A DNA stretch of 64,000 bases, taken from the NCBI GenBank assembly GCA_900766735.1, contig CAAFWO010000040.1:8978-72977 (forward strand), given 5' to 3'. This document shows positions 35,505 through 44,422 of this stretch, piece by piece; the stretch's first letter is position 1, and the number at the start of each line of letters is the position of its first letter. This DNA comes from Clostridia bacterium. Its GTDB lineage: Bacteria; Bacillota; Clostridia; CAKSNL01; HGM11501. The position numbers and the translations under genes are program-made. The notes under the pieces are model-generated. The model worked only from the letters and a program-made list of their open reading frames with translations. It made no database searches and was not told where the DNA came from.

Positions 35505-35795
35505 TTAAGAGAGCCTTTTATAAGATCTTATCTTAAATCCGGATACCGGAGTGTTGATCGACGCCGCAACGGCTGCCGCCAGAACGGCGATAAGCTCGTC
35601 CTCATCTTCGGCCTCGGCCTTGCTTTCGGTAACCAAAGCCGGTGCAGATGCGGGAGATTCTTCTTTAACCTCCGCTTCATTCGACGGAGCAAAAAGCTTC
35701 ATCAGGTTTAATATTAACATCAAAATAATGAGTACGGCAAAAACGATCAAAACGCCAAAAACGGTTACCGCAAGAACCTGTGTTATATTTCCCAT
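35505..35795 (-). CDS. oadG: OadG/MmdD-like gamma (delta) subunit
   Basis: 96 aa with one N-terminal membrane helix (about 6-30), then an acidic Ala/Glu-rich linker and an end with the pattern PVSGFKIRSYKRL. Such small subunits hold the soluble carboxyltransferase to the membrane pump. Low sequence conservation in this family means that gene order is an important part of the evidence: it lies between the carboxyltransferase and biotin carrier. Confidence 0.82.
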   Translation of the reverse strand: MGNITQVLAVTVFGVLIVFAVLIILMLILNLMKLFAPSNEAEVKEESPASAPALVTESKAEAEDEDELIAVLAAAVAASINTPVSGFKIRSYKRLS

Positions 35796-35807
35796 AGCTA
35801 CATCTCC

Positions 35808-37226
35808 TTACAGCGCAAGGCCGGAATGCTTTTTTTGCACGTTTCTGTTTTTCGTATAGAGCATTTCAAATGCCGCAGCAAGGCGCGGTCTTGTCGTTTC
35901 GGGCTCGATTACATCGTCGATAAATCCGGTCGATGCCGCATTTAATGCATTTGCCTCGTTATTTATGTAGTCTGCCTTTATCGTGTCCTTATCCGTTACG
36001 CCGTTCTTGCCGTATAAAAGAACCGTCGCCATATCGGGCGAGATCGTCCCGATAACAGCCTCGGGCCAAGCAATGACAAAGTCAGCTCCTACAGCTCTTG
36101 AACCCATTATGATTCCGGCACTCGCGCATGCGCTCTTAGTGATGAGTGTTACCTTCGGAACTGTCGCAAAGCTGTACGCATAAGAAAGCGCGGCCGCGCT
36201 CTTTAATATCTTACCGTGTTCTTCCGCTATCGAGGCCTTGAAGCCTTCTGCCTCACACAGTGTGAGAACAGGAATATTGAACGCGTCGGCAAATTTGACC
36301 ATCTTGACCGCCTTTTCAAACGCAGACGAATCAAGCTCGTTTCCGCCGGCAACAACGGCAATCGTACGGCCGTTGATCTTAATAAATCCTGTTTCGATGC
36401 TCGTTGCATACTCTTCGGCAACCGGAAGATAAATTCCGTTGTCCGATATTGCCCTGATCGTGTCGCCCAACGAAGCGCCGTTTCCGAACACATTCGAAAT
36501 TCTGTTAAGGTCGTCCGTGCACTCGTCCTCCGGCGCATGCTCTGCGGAGCATCCGGGCAAAAGCGCGATAAGTTCTTTAACCTTTGCGATCGCCGCAGCA
36601 GAGTCAGCCACAACAAAATCGGCATTGCCGTTTATTTTCGAATTAACAAGAGGGCTGGACACATCGCCTTTATCTCTGCCGGACTCGCTTGAAAGCGCCT
36701 CTCCGGTCAGCATAAGGCGGCTCTTCTCGGTCATGATAACAAAATCCGAAAGAGCGGGAACTATTGCGCATCCGCCTGCGCATGTTCCGAAAACTACCGA
36801 AACCGTCAAAACCGTGCCGGAAAGCGCGGCATACTCGGAATAAAGCATTCCGAGCGAATTTAACGCCTCTGCCTTGTCGTCAAGCTTCACGGTGCAGTCG
36901 TCCAAAAGTGCCACGACCGGAGCACCTGTCAGCCTCGCCGTTTTTAAGGTTTTTAATATTTTCTTTGCCTGTTCTTTTCCGAACGCGCCCTCAGGCGAAC
37001 CGTCATTTGCATAAACAAAGACAGACCTTGAGTCCACCGTTCCGTAACCTGTGATTACTCCTTCGTTTACAGCGCCGCCCGCTTTTCCCGAAAACATATC
37101 GGTCTCAATAAAGCTTCCCTCGTCAAAAAGAAGATTTATTCTTTCGCGCGCAGACGATCCGTTTTTTCCGGAGCCTGACTGCATAACTGCGTTTCTGCGG
37201 TCAATAAGCTCTTTTCTTTTATCCAA
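35808..37226 (-). CDS. mmdA: Acyl-CoA carboxyltransferase (methylmalonyl-CoA decarboxylase alpha-like)
   Basis: 472-aa crotonase-fold carboxyltransferase with two repeats. The N-lobe has ARERINLLFDEGSF, GVITGYGTVDSRSVFVYAND and the oxyanion text GTCAGGCAIVPALSDF near 150; the C-lobe has SACASAGIIMGSRAVGADF and WPEAVIGTISPDMA. It is shorter and more diverged than typical MmdA (about 510 residues), so the acyl-CoA substrate is not certain. It begins with TTG at 37226, eight bases after GGAGGG. First gene of the operon. Confidence 0.85.
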   Translation of the reverse strand: MDKRKELIDRRNAVMQSGSGKNGSSARERINLLFDEGSFIETDMFSGKAGGAVNEGVITGYGTVDSRSVFVYANDGSPEGAFGKEQAKKILKTLKTARLTGAPVVALLDDCTVKLDDKAEALNSLGMLYSEYAALSGTVLTVSVVFGTCAGGCAIVPALSDFVIMTEKSRLMLTGEALSSESGRDKGDVSSPLVNSKINGNADFVVADSAAAIAKVKELIALLPGCSAEHAPEDECTDDLNRISNVFGNGASLGDTIRAISDNGIYLPVAEEYATSIETGFIKINGRTIAVVAGGNELDSSAFEKAVKMVKFADAFNIPVLTLCEAEGFKASIAEEHGKILKSAAALSYAYSFATVPKVTLITKSACASAGIIMGSRAVGADFVIAWPEAVIGTISPDMATVLLYGKNGVTDKDTIKADYINNEANALNAASTGFIDDVIEPETTRPRLAAAFEMLYTKNRNVQKKHSGLAL

Positions 37227-37241
37227 ACGTATCCCTCCTGT

Positions 37242-37280
37242 AGTATTATTTTAAGTAAATTTAAAATCAACTCCAATTTA
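37242..37280 (-). promoter_or_regulatory. Possible promoter of the decarboxylase operon
   Basis: Minus strand TTGATT and TAATAC separated by 16 bp lie directly in front of the GGAGGG site of the first gene. The -10 match is only fair. The rest of the gap 37227-37363 shows no other signal that I recognise. Confidence 0.4.
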
Positions 37281-37363
37281 AAAAAATTCGGCGTCCCCTC
37301 CTCTTTTACCTCTCTGTTTTTTATACAAAAACCGATTCGGGGTTTGACGAATTTTTGTGCATA

Positions 37364-37714
37364 TTAATCTTTGCAATGCCTTCCAGGAATGAAAAATCCT
37401 TCAAGCGAGACGGTCATATCTTTTTCAAAATGCATCCGCTCGCAAAGGTCGGCAAGATCGCTGTTGATACAGCGCGCCATTTTCATTTTATGCCTTTCGG
37501 CATAGTTTAACATCGCGAGAAACATCAATAGTCTCGCGTCATCATACGGTGCGTCGACACTCTTTATTATAACAGTTTCGCCCTCGTTCTCACAGATCGC
37601 CGTGCCCTTGAAAACGCCCTCTTCGTTGAGCGCGAAAAGCATTTCGTTATCTCCGAGTGAAGGATAAATACTTTCAGCGATTTCTCGGTTATCTATGTAG
37701 TGGATCTTAAACAT
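37364..37714 (-). CDS. Unknown protein, possibly a degenerate acetyltransferase fold
   Basis: 116 aa, soluble. The order of strands and helices, with LMFLAMLNYAERHKM in the middle and a late Cys-Glu-Arg-Met-His-Phe segment, resembles the C-terminal part of GNAT acetyltransferases, but the acetyl-CoA loop (Arg/Gln-x-x-Gly-x-Gly/Ala) is missing. It follows rluB by two bases on the minus strand, behind GAGGG, so it is co-transcribed with RNA-modification and cell-wall genes. Confidence 0.6.
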   Translation of the reverse strand: MFKIHYIDNREIAESIYPSLGDNEMLFALNEEGVFKGTAICENEGETVIIKSVDAPYDDARLLMFLAMLNYAERHKMKMARCINSDLADLCERMHFEKDMTVSLEGFFIPGRHCKD

Positions 37715-37716
37715 AA

Positions 37717-38439
37717 TTATCCCTCGTTTTTATATGTTTTGATAAGTGCCGTTTCCGCCTTTGTAAACTCCCTGTACGTCCCCGGCGCAATATTGCCGAG
37801 TGTAAATTTGCCGACGGCGGTTCTTTTAAGCGCCGTCACGAAACAGCCGACCGAGGTGAACATTTTTTTGACCTGCCTGTTTCTGCCCTCGTGGATTACG
37901 ATTCTTACATCCGTGAAATTTTCACCGGCTTTTAATATCTTCACTTTTGCAGGAGCGGTCTTTTTCCCGTCGATAACGACCCCGGCACGCAGTTTTTCGG
38001 CCTTTTCCTCATTAAATTCACCTTTGACCCGCGCAAGATACACCTTTTCAATACTTTTCTTCGGATGCGCGATAGCATTTGCAAAATCGCCGTCGTTAGT
38101 CATAAGGAGAAGCCCTTCGGTGTCATAGTCAAGCCTTCCGACGGGGTATATTCTCTCTTTTATGTCGGAGACAAGCTCCATAACGGTCTTCCTGTCGAAA
38201 TTATCTTTAGCGGTCGTGATATAGCCCTTCGGTTTATTTAATATGATGTAGCGCTTTGTGCTTTCAATTTTTACATTTTTTCCGTCAAGCGTCACACGGT
38301 CGGACTCCTCATCGACCGTACTGCCCATTTCGGTTATGAGCGATCCGTTTACTTTGACTCTTCCTTCTTTTATCAGCTCCTCTGCCCTTCTTCGCGACGC
38401 AACGCCGGAAAGCGCAAGGAACTTTTGCAATCTCATCAT
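37717..38439 (-). CDS. rluB: 23S rRNA pseudouridine synthase, RsuA/RluB family
   Basis: 240 aa: an N-terminal S4 RNA-binding domain (MRLQKFLALSGVASRRRAEEL) and the catalytic domain with GRLDYDTEGLLLMTNDG, whose Asp is the catalytic residue, plus the family's EGRNRQVKKM segment. In Firmicutes, RluB usually neighbours scpAB and spore genes, as here. Site specificity (position 2605 of 23S rRNA) is inferred from this context. Confidence 0.93.
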   Translation of the reverse strand: MMRLQKFLALSGVASRRRAEELIKEGRVKVNGSLITEMGSTVDEESDRVTLDGKNVKIESTKRYIILNKPKGYITTAKDNFDRKTVMELVSDIKERIYPVGRLDYDTEGLLLMTNDGDFANAIAHPKKSIEKVYLARVKGEFNEEKAEKLRAGVVIDGKKTAPAKVKILKAGENFTDVRIVIHEGRNRQVKKMFTSVGCFVTALKRTAVGKFTLGNIAPGTYREFTKAETALIKTYKNEG

Positions 38440-38443
38440 CGGT

Positions 38444-39583
38444 TTACCTCATCTGCTCTAAAAGTATTTTGATCAAAAAAATATATCTTTCTTTATATTC
38501 ATAAGAAAGATCGTTTTTCTCGGCATTCTGCGACGCCGTAAGATTGACCGTCGTTATATACAGGCCGTTATTATATACATCGGCACTGCCGATTATGTCG
38601 TTTTTTGACACCGGCGCGCCGAGTTCTTCTTTTATGTTGTATCTCACAGAAATACCAAGAGGGTCGCGGCACTCCTTTAAGTAAAGGTCTCTGTCCGCTG
38701 AATACGGGAGTTTTTCCCTGCTTCCCGCAACCTCAATAGTGCCAAGTGTCTCGCCTTTTTCGAATACGCATTTTGTGCTTTTATATTCGGAAAATGCGAG
38801 ATCCAATAGCTTTTTGTGATCCTCCCAGTCGTTGGGATCAGAAAGCGTTACGACGATCGCTCCGAAGCCGTCCTTCTCCGCCGATGAAACAAGGCATCGG
38901 CCGGACTTTTTGGTATATCCGGTTTTAATACCGTTTGCACCCGGATAAGAAGCCAGGAGCTTGTTATGATTTTTGAGTGATCTGTCCCGCTCCTTGCCCT
39001 GCCACGGAATTTTATAATTTTGCGTGGAAACTATCTTCTTAAAGTCCTCGTTTTGCATCGCATATCTTGCGATCAGTGCAAGGTCGCGCGCGGTGGTATA
39101 ATGGTTTTCATCATCAAGTCCGCTGGCAGTCACGCAGTTTGTGCTGTTTGCGCCGGCCATTTTACACGTTTCGTTCATTAAAGCGGCAAATGCGCCCTCA
39201 CTTCCCGAAATATGCTCCGCGATCGCGACTGCCGCGTCGTTCCCGGATTCTAACATCAGCGCATACAATAAGTCGACCAGCTTAAGCTTTTCGCCTTCGG
39301 TGAGCCAGACGCTCGACCCCTCTGTCGCCGCCGCGTTGGCAGAAACGGTGACTGTGTCGTCGACACTACAGTTTTCAAGCGCCGTTATCGCGGTGATTAT
39401 TTTCGTCGTGCTCGCCATCGGGAGCTTTTCGTCTGCGTTTTTTTCAAAAATAATCCCGAAGGTTTCAGCATCAACACAGATCGCTGAGCGCGCCGAAACC
39501 TCCGGCTCATTTGCAAGGACTTTTAATTGCATCGTCAAAAGTGCCAACAAACATAAAGTCAGTTTCTTAAAAATACCAATCAC
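38444..39583 (-). CDS. D-alanyl-D-alanine carboxypeptidase (DacF-like penicillin-binding protein)
   Basis: 379-aa secreted or membrane-bound PBP that trims peptidoglycan stem peptides. Signal peptide at 1-24; active-site tetrad Ser58-Thr-Thr-Lys61; the Ser-Gly-Asn triad in MLESGNDAAV near 113; and the KTG box in GIKTGYTKKSG near 220. A C-terminal beta domain (from about 275) ends with a weak amphipathic helix. The start is not certain: GTG 39583 lacks a clear ribosome site. It sits between rluB and gerW, a common order in spore formers. Confidence 0.93.
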   Translation of the reverse strand: MIGIFKKLTLCLLALLTMQLKVLANEPEVSARSAICVDAETFGIIFEKNADEKLPMASTTKIITAITALENCSVDDTVTVSANAAATEGSSVWLTEGEKLKLVDLLYALMLESGNDAAVAIAEHISGSEGAFAALMNETCKMAGANSTNCVTASGLDDENHYTTARDLALIARYAMQNEDFKKIVSTQNYKIPWQGKERDRSLKNHNKLLASYPGANGIKTGYTKKSGRCLVSSAEKDGFGAIVVTLSDPNDWEDHKKLLDLAFSEYKSTKCVFEKGETLGTIEVAGSREKLPYSADRDLYLKECRDPLGISVRYNIKEELGAPVSKNDIIGSADVYNNGLYITTVNLTASQNAEKNDLSYEYKERYIFLIKILLEQMR

Positions 39584-39630
39584 CTGCCATAACTAATGTA
39601 TATGCACAAGATCCGGTATTTTTACTTTAA

Positions 39631-40026
39631 TTATTCGTCGTCTTCCTTATTTTCCTTGATGATGGAATTGATCTTATCGATCATCTTCGGAACGAACTCA
39701 AAGAGCTTGTCCACCGACGTGGAGGAAGTCGTCTCGATCGGGAGCATCTTGATCTGATCCTGGCCGACGACCAAAAATCCGACGGGCTTTATCGAAACTC
39801 CCGCGCCGCTTCCGCCGCCGAAAGGCGAATCCTCAGCCGTTGCCGAAACGCCCTTTATCGGAATATTGGAACCGCCCGCGCCAAAGCCGAATGCAACCTT
39901 TGAAACCGGAATGATCGTCGTTCCGTCCGGCGTCTGAACCGGGTCTCCGATAATGGTGTTAACGTCAACCATTTCCTTGATGTTCTTCATTGATGATTCC
40001 ATAAGTCCTTCAATTGGATGTGCCAT
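39631..40026 (-). CDS. gerW: Spore protein GerW (YtfJ) family
   Basis: 131 aa. The family text HPIEGLMESSMKNIKEMVD, the FGFGAGGSN box and GGGSGAGVSIKPVGFLVV are nearly textbook. In Bacillus, YtfJ is made in the forespore and affects germination. Its presence supports a spore-forming host. It follows the DUF2953 gene by six bases. Confidence 0.95.
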   Translation of the reverse strand: MAHPIEGLMESSMKNIKEMVDVNTIIGDPVQTPDGTTIIPVSKVAFGFGAGGSNIPIKGVSATAEDSPFGGGSGAGVSIKPVGFLVVGQDQIKMLPIETTSSTSVDKLFEFVPKMIDKINSIIKENKEDDE

Positions 40027-40032
40027 AAAAAA

Positions 40033-40590
40033 TCAACCCTTTCTTTTGTTATATGATTTGTATTTTTTATAAAATTTAACCGCGGTATACAGTGCCTTTG
40101 CCGCATTGGTTTTGACCCTTAATTCAAACTCTAAATTAAACTTAGGTTCGTCCTCATAACACGGGCTTATCGTTATGACGGGCGGATTTACGGTAAAAAT
40201 GCAGGAGACAAGGCCGATGAATTTATAAATTTCGGCATAAGCTATTCCGAGCAGAAACCCGGTTGCCGCCGCATCTCCGCTTCCGTAAAGCGCCGAAAGC
40301 TCCAGCTTTTCGACTTTCACGGTGCGCCTTATGGCTCTTGACGATTCATAAAGCGCGCTAAGCAAATTGATGCCGTCGTCAAATGACAGTTTCTTTTCGT
40401 TCCCGGCTTTTTTTTCACCCTCGGCCGGCGCTTTTTTCTTTACTTTATCCGCCTTTTTCATTTTGATGCGAAAAGGCCCGGCCGCAAGGTCAATCTTAAT
40501 TTTTTTTGCCTTATACGATACATCGGCCTTAAGCGGAATAAAAAGGATGAGCGCCAAAGCAAGTATTATTGCCGCTATGATAATGATCAT
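40033..40590 (-). CDS. DUF2953 (YtfI-like) membrane protein
   Basis: 185 aa with one N-terminal membrane helix (1-20) and a beta-strand-rich domain broken by a charged Lys/Glu stretch (about 48-75). C-terminal FELRVKTNAAKALYTAVKF is typical of the family. It stands next to gerW in many spore-forming Firmicutes and is thought to be a sporulation protein, function unknown. Confidence 0.85.
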   Translation of the reverse strand: MIIIIAAIILALALILFIPLKADVSYKAKKIKIDLAAGPFRIKMKKADKVKKKAPAEGEKKAGNEKKLSFDDGINLLSALYESSRAIRRTVKVEKLELSALYGSGDAAATGFLLGIAYAEIYKFIGLVSCIFTVNPPVITISPCYEDEPKFNLEFELRVKTNAAKALYTAVKFYKKYKSYNKRKG

Positions 40591-40612
40591 CGCTTAAACA
40601 CACCCTTTAAAA

Positions 40613-41185
40613 TCACACTTCCGCCGAATCGTCATCGATCTTAAGCTGGTCACTCTCCTCGGTCTCAAGCTCCTTATAAAGCTCGCCGATGTCGGGCAGT
40701 TCGCCGAGGTTTTGAAGGCCAAAGACCCTCAAAAATTCTTTGGTGGTCGAATAAAGCGACGGGCGGCCCGGCGCGTCCGACGTGCCGGTCTGCTCTATAA
40801 GTCCGCACATCACAAGGCGGCTCACGGAGCTTGAACTGTCAACCCCTCTTATATAGTCGATCTGGCTCCTTGTGACCGGCTGTTTATACGCAACGATGGA
40901 AAGAACCTCAAGCGCCGCATGCGAAAGCGGAGCGTTCCTTTTAGGCTCTGTCACGCGCCTTACATATTCATAGTATTCTTTTTTTGTCTTAAGCTGAAGA
41001 TCGTCATCGATCCTGATGATCGTGATTCCGCCTTCTTTGTATTTTTCCTCGAGCATCGAGGCTGTTTTTATAACATCGTCGCTGTCAGTCTCAAGCGCCG
41101 CGGCAATATCCCCGATCGCAACACTCTCGCCGGAGGCAAATAAAATCGCCTCTAAGGCAGACATTTTTTCACTGTCCGTCATCAT
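40613..41185 (-). CDS. scpB: Chromosome segregation protein ScpB
   Basis: 190-aa winged-helix kleisin partner in the SMC-ScpA-ScpB complex. ALEAILFASGESVAIGDIA at the N-terminus and LSIVAYKQPVTRSQIDYIR near 100 mark the family. ATG overlaps the scpA stop by four bases. Confidence 0.95.
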   Translation of the reverse strand: MMTDSEKMSALEAILFASGESVAIGDIAAALETDSDDVIKTASMLEEKYKEGGITIIRIDDDLQLKTKKEYYEYVRRVTEPKRNAPLSHAALEVLSIVAYKQPVTRSQIDYIRGVDSSSSVSRLVMCGLIEQTGTSDAPGRPSLYSTTKEFLRVFGLQNLGELPDIGELYKELETEESDQLKIDDDSAEV

Positions 41186-41898
41186 TTCGCCTCCCCGTCC
41201 GTTATGGTTATTCCGTCATCCTCCTCATAAAACTTAACTTTGCTCAGCTTTATGAGCTCCAAAAGCGCGAGGAAGGACGCGACGCGTTCGCTCCTCGTTC
41301 CTTTGAATAAGTCCTTATATTTCATTTTGGTTCTTCGCTTTATACTTTTTAATATATCCTTAACTTTGGAAAAAATACTAACCGGTTTTCTTATGACCGC
41401 CTCTTTGATATTTTCCTTTGACGGCGGCCGCAGGAGCGCCTTTCTTTCGGACAGCGCAAAAAGAGATTTCAAGAGCCTGTCCTTATCCATCGGCGCAAGC
41501 GGCTTTGACGGGAATTTGATCTGCTCGGCGATCTTGAAAAATGTGTATTTTGACTCAAACTGCCTGTCGGCAATCTTGTCCGCCGTGAGCTTGATAAGCT
41601 TGTATTCCTTAAGCCTGTCAATAAGGCTGACCGCAGTGCCGTCATCCTCCGCCGTCTCCTCCTCGTGCCTTGGCAAAAGGAACTTTGACTTGATATAAAG
41701 AAGCTCCGAGGCGATGACCAAAAACTCGCTCGAAAAATCTATATTTTCTTTTTTCCAGCGCTCGATATAGTAAAAATACTGATCGGTAATTTCGGCAAGC
41801 GACACATCAACAATAGAGAGCTTGTTTTTGCTTATAAGGTGAAGCAAAAGGTCAAGCGGTCCTTCGAAATCCTCCGATTTAAATATTACCGGTTCCAA
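41182..41898 (-). CDS. scpA: Chromosome segregation protein ScpA
   Basis: 238-aa kleisin linking SMC heads. FEGPLDLLLHLISKNKLSI at the N-terminus and the C-terminal winged helix with VASFLALLELIKLSKVKF are diagnostic. It overlaps scpB, and lysA lies 12 bases upstream, forming one minus-strand transcript. Confidence 0.96.
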   Translation of the reverse strand: MEPVIFKSEDFEGPLDLLLHLISKNKLSIVDVSLAEITDQYFYYIERWKKENIDFSSEFLVIASELLYIKSKFLLPRHEEETAEDDGTAVSLIDRLKEYKLIKLTADKIADRQFESKYTFFKIAEQIKFPSKPLAPMDKDRLLKSLFALSERKALLRPPSKENIKEAVIRKPVSIFSKVKDILKSIKRRTKMKYKDLFKGTRSERVASFLALLELIKLSKVKFYEEDDGITITDGEAK

Positions 41899-41910
41899 TC
41901 ATTCATCCCC

Positions 41911-43194
41911 TCAAACGTCATATCTTAAAATATCTTCATACGTTTCGCGGCGCACACAGATTCGAGATTCTCCGCCGCGGACAAACACGATCGGCGGTCG
42001 CGGCACTCTGTTATAATTGCTTGCCATTGAATAGTTATATGCACCGGTCGCCAAAACGGCTAAAATGTCGCCGCTCTTAACATCGCCGATCGGAACGTTT
42101 TCACCCAGCATATCGCCGGATTCGCAACACTTTCCGCACACGGTGACCTCTTTATCCTTCGGCTGATCGCATCTGTCGGCAATTAAAAAAGAGTATTTTG
42201 CACCGTATAAAATATATCTGGGGTTATCTCCCATTCCCCCGTCGACAGACACGTATGTCCTAACTCCGGGAATCTCCTTTACCCCGCCGACCTTATAGAG
42301 CGTCACTCCGGCAGGGCCGACTATAGCCCTTCCGGGCTCAAACCCGAGGCGAATTAACGGGCGCTTTTCTTTTTTCCGGCGCTCTTTGACATATGTCAGC
42401 ACCGGCTTTAATATTTCGTCATAAGAAAGCGGATTATCCTCATCTGTATACTTGATTCCGAACCCTCCGCCGAGCACAAGCTCCGAAAATTCAGTACCGT
42501 GCTTTTTTTCCAGGTCACCGGTAAAGTCCAGCATCACCTTCGCCGCTTCGACGAAAGGCTCTTTTTCAAATATCTGCGATCCGATATGACAATGAAACCC
42601 GCAAAGATTAATATTTTCAAGCTCTAACGCTTTTTTTGTTATCTCGTCAGCAGCACCGGTCTTGATCGCGCATCCGAATTTTGAATCGATCTGCCCTGTC
42701 TTGATAAAATCGTGGGTATGCGCTTCAACCCCGGGTGTGATTCTTAAAAGAATATCCTGGATGATATCAGCTTCCTTTGCATATTCGTTAAGCTTTATAA
42801 GTTCATCTGTATTGTCGACAATAAATTTGCCGACACGGTAAGATATGCCGAGCTTTATTTCCTCATCAGTCTTATTATTTCCGTGATAATGAATCTTTTC
42901 CATCGGAAAGCCTGAGGCGTATGCCGTGTATAGCTCGCCTCCGGACACGCAGTCAAGTCCGAGCCCCTCTTCGTTTGCTATTTTGCACATTTCCTTTATA
43001 CAAAGCGCCTTCGAGGCATATGTAATCATACCCTCGGAATCATAGTATTTGTCGATCGCGCTTTTAAGGGCACGCATATTGTCCCTCACCGCGTCCTCAT
43101 CCATAATATAAAGGGGCGTGCCGTATTTTTCGGCCAGAGAAGAAGCGGTCAAAGAACCGATATAAAGTTGTCCGTTTTTAATGTCGATTGCCAT
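41911..43194 (-). CDS. lysA: Diaminopimelate decarboxylase
   Basis: 427-aa PLP enzyme making L-lysine from meso-diaminopimelate. PLP-binding Lys62 is in TYASKALC; HCHIGSQI, the glycine loop GGGFGIKY and the C-terminal CGKCCESGDML, which supplies the cysteine from the other subunit, are all intact. The start ATG 43194 follows AAGGATG. The 5' region was inspected for a lysine riboswitch and none was seen. Confidence 0.96.
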   Translation of the reverse strand: MAIDIKNGQLYIGSLTASSLAEKYGTPLYIMDEDAVRDNMRALKSAIDKYYDSEGMITYASKALCIKEMCKIANEEGLGLDCVSGGELYTAYASGFPMEKIHYHGNNKTDEEIKLGISYRVGKFIVDNTDELIKLNEYAKEADIIQDILLRITPGVEAHTHDFIKTGQIDSKFGCAIKTGAADEITKKALELENINLCGFHCHIGSQIFEKEPFVEAAKVMLDFTGDLEKKHGTEFSELVLGGGFGIKYTDEDNPLSYDEILKPVLTYVKERRKKEKRPLIRLGFEPGRAIVGPAGVTLYKVGGVKEIPGVRTYVSVDGGMGDNPRYILYGAKYSFLIADRCDQPKDKEVTVCGKCCESGDMLGENVPIGDVKSGDILAVLATGAYNYSMASNYNRVPRPPIVFVRGGESRICVRRETYEDILRYDV

Positions 43195-43515
43195 AATTCA
43201 TCATCCTTAAAACAAAGCCTTAATTAAAATAATTTTACCACACAAAGAGTATTTTGTCAAATAATAAACCTTAAATAAAAAGTTCACATTTTATTTTTAT
43301 TTTAGATATAGTTAATTCACAATCATATTATATAATAAAATTGTAAAGCAGAGAAAACGCTTTACAAAGTTTTTCATTTTCCTCTCCTATATCTCATTTG
43401 GATGCAGGCGCACAGTTTTCCCCAACTGTGCGTTTTGCTTTTTAAATTCTTTTTGTTGCTTTTTTTACTATTGTATGCTAAAATAAGGAAAGTGTTATTG
43501 ATACGGAGAACAATT
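43195..43515. other. Intergenic region with two hairpins and a possible small gene
   Basis: Between the divergent lysA and rluA-type genes lie a 9-bp hairpin TTGTAAAGC/GCTTTACAA (43341-43367) and a terminator-like hairpin (43409-43432). A minus-strand open frame of 21 codons starts at ATG 43377 behind GGAGAGG and encodes a basic start followed by a hydrophobic run (MKNFVKRFLCFTILLYN). I cannot tell whether this is a peptide gene, a small RNA or a decayed gene end. Confidence 0.4.
43409..43446 (+). terminator. Terminator-like hairpin in front of the RluA-type gene
   Basis: Perfect 9-bp stem CGCACAGTT/AACTGTGCG with a TTCCCC loop, then TTTT-GC-TTTTT. It would stop a short plus-strand transcript started near the TATAAT at 43331-43336, 70 bases before the next gene. 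Confidence 0.7.
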
Positions 43516-44421
43516 ATGAGAATATTTACGTTAAACGCCGATGACGCAGGTCAGAGGCTTGACAAATATATAATGAAAATAACCGATATGCCGCGTTCGC
43601 TTGTTTATAAATACATAAGAACCGGCCATATAAAAGTGAATAAAAAGAAGAAGGACGGCAGCTTTTTTCTTTCCGCGGGAGACACGGTTGCGCTTTTTAT
43701 CGGCGATGAGTTCTTCAAATCGCCAAAAAGCTCATTTCCTCAAAAAAAGCTTGACATAATTTTCGAGACCGAGGATCTTCTGGCCGTAAATAAACCCTCC
43801 GGAATGAAGAGCCAGCCGGACGGACCTTGTGATAACGCGCTTTCGGAGTATATCAAAGGCTATCTTTATGATAAGGGCGAATATGACCCGGAGGACGGGC
43901 ATTCGTTTGCTCCGGCAATATGCAACAGGCTTGACGTTAACACTTCGGGAATTGTGCTCGCGGCGAAAAATGCCGAAACGCTTCGGTTCTTAAATGAAAA
44001 GGTTAAGAATAAAGAGATCGAAAAATACTATCGCTGCATCGTATGCGGCACTCCCCCTAAAGAGAGTGATATTCTTACCGGATATATCTTAAAGGACCGC
44101 AAAAAAAACAGATCGGTGATAAAAAAAGAAGAAGGCCCGGGCTCAAAATTTGTCAAGACCGGATATAAAGTGCTCCGTTCGCATATGGGGCGCTCGCTTC
44201 TTGATATCACGTTATATACAGGCAGATCGCACCAGATACGCGCGCACATGGCGTCTGTCGGATGCCCGATAGAGGGCGACTTTAAATACGGCGGCGGCGA
44301 AGGCACGCAAAAGCTTTGTGCATATAAGCTTGTATTTAATTTTTCGGACGAAGGCAAGCTCTCATATCTTAACGGCAAAACGCTTGAAATTATTCCTTAC
44401 TTTGATGAAGAGGTGCAATAA
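43516..44421 (+). CDS. RluA-family pseudouridine synthase
   Basis: 301 aa from ATG 43516 behind CGGAGAA; an open extension to 43402 covers the hairpin and is not coding. N-terminal S4-like domain (GQRLDKYIMKITDMPRSLV) and catalytic domain with NRLDVNTSGIVLAAK, whose Asp attacks the uridine, and TGRSHQIRAHMASVGCPI. The target RNA (23S rRNA, tRNA) is not evident. One base separates it from the next gene. Confidence 0.93.
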   Translation: MRIFTLNADDAGQRLDKYIMKITDMPRSLVYKYIRTGHIKVNKKKKDGSFFLSAGDTVALFIGDEFFKSPKSSFPQKKLDIIFETEDLLAVNKPSGMKSQPDGPCDNALSEYIKGYLYDKGEYDPEDGHSFAPAICNRLDVNTSGIVLAAKNAETLRFLNEKVKNKEIEKYYRCIVCGTPPKESDILTGYILKDRKKNRSVIKKEEGPGSKFVKTGYKVLRSHMGRSLLDITLYTGRSHQIRAHMASVGCPIEGDFKYGGGEGTQKLCAYKLVFNFSDEGKLSYLNGKTLEIIPYFDEEVQ

Positions 44422-44422
44422 A

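Noticed and set aside
37227..37363. Possible riboswitch before the decarboxylase operon
   Set aside because: No conserved biotin, glycine or B12 element could be traced; only a weak promoter is visible.
43195..43400. Possible lysine riboswitch upstream of lysA
   Set aside because: The leader is short, A+T-rich and lacks the conserved L-box core; the hairpins found here point the other way or are too simple.
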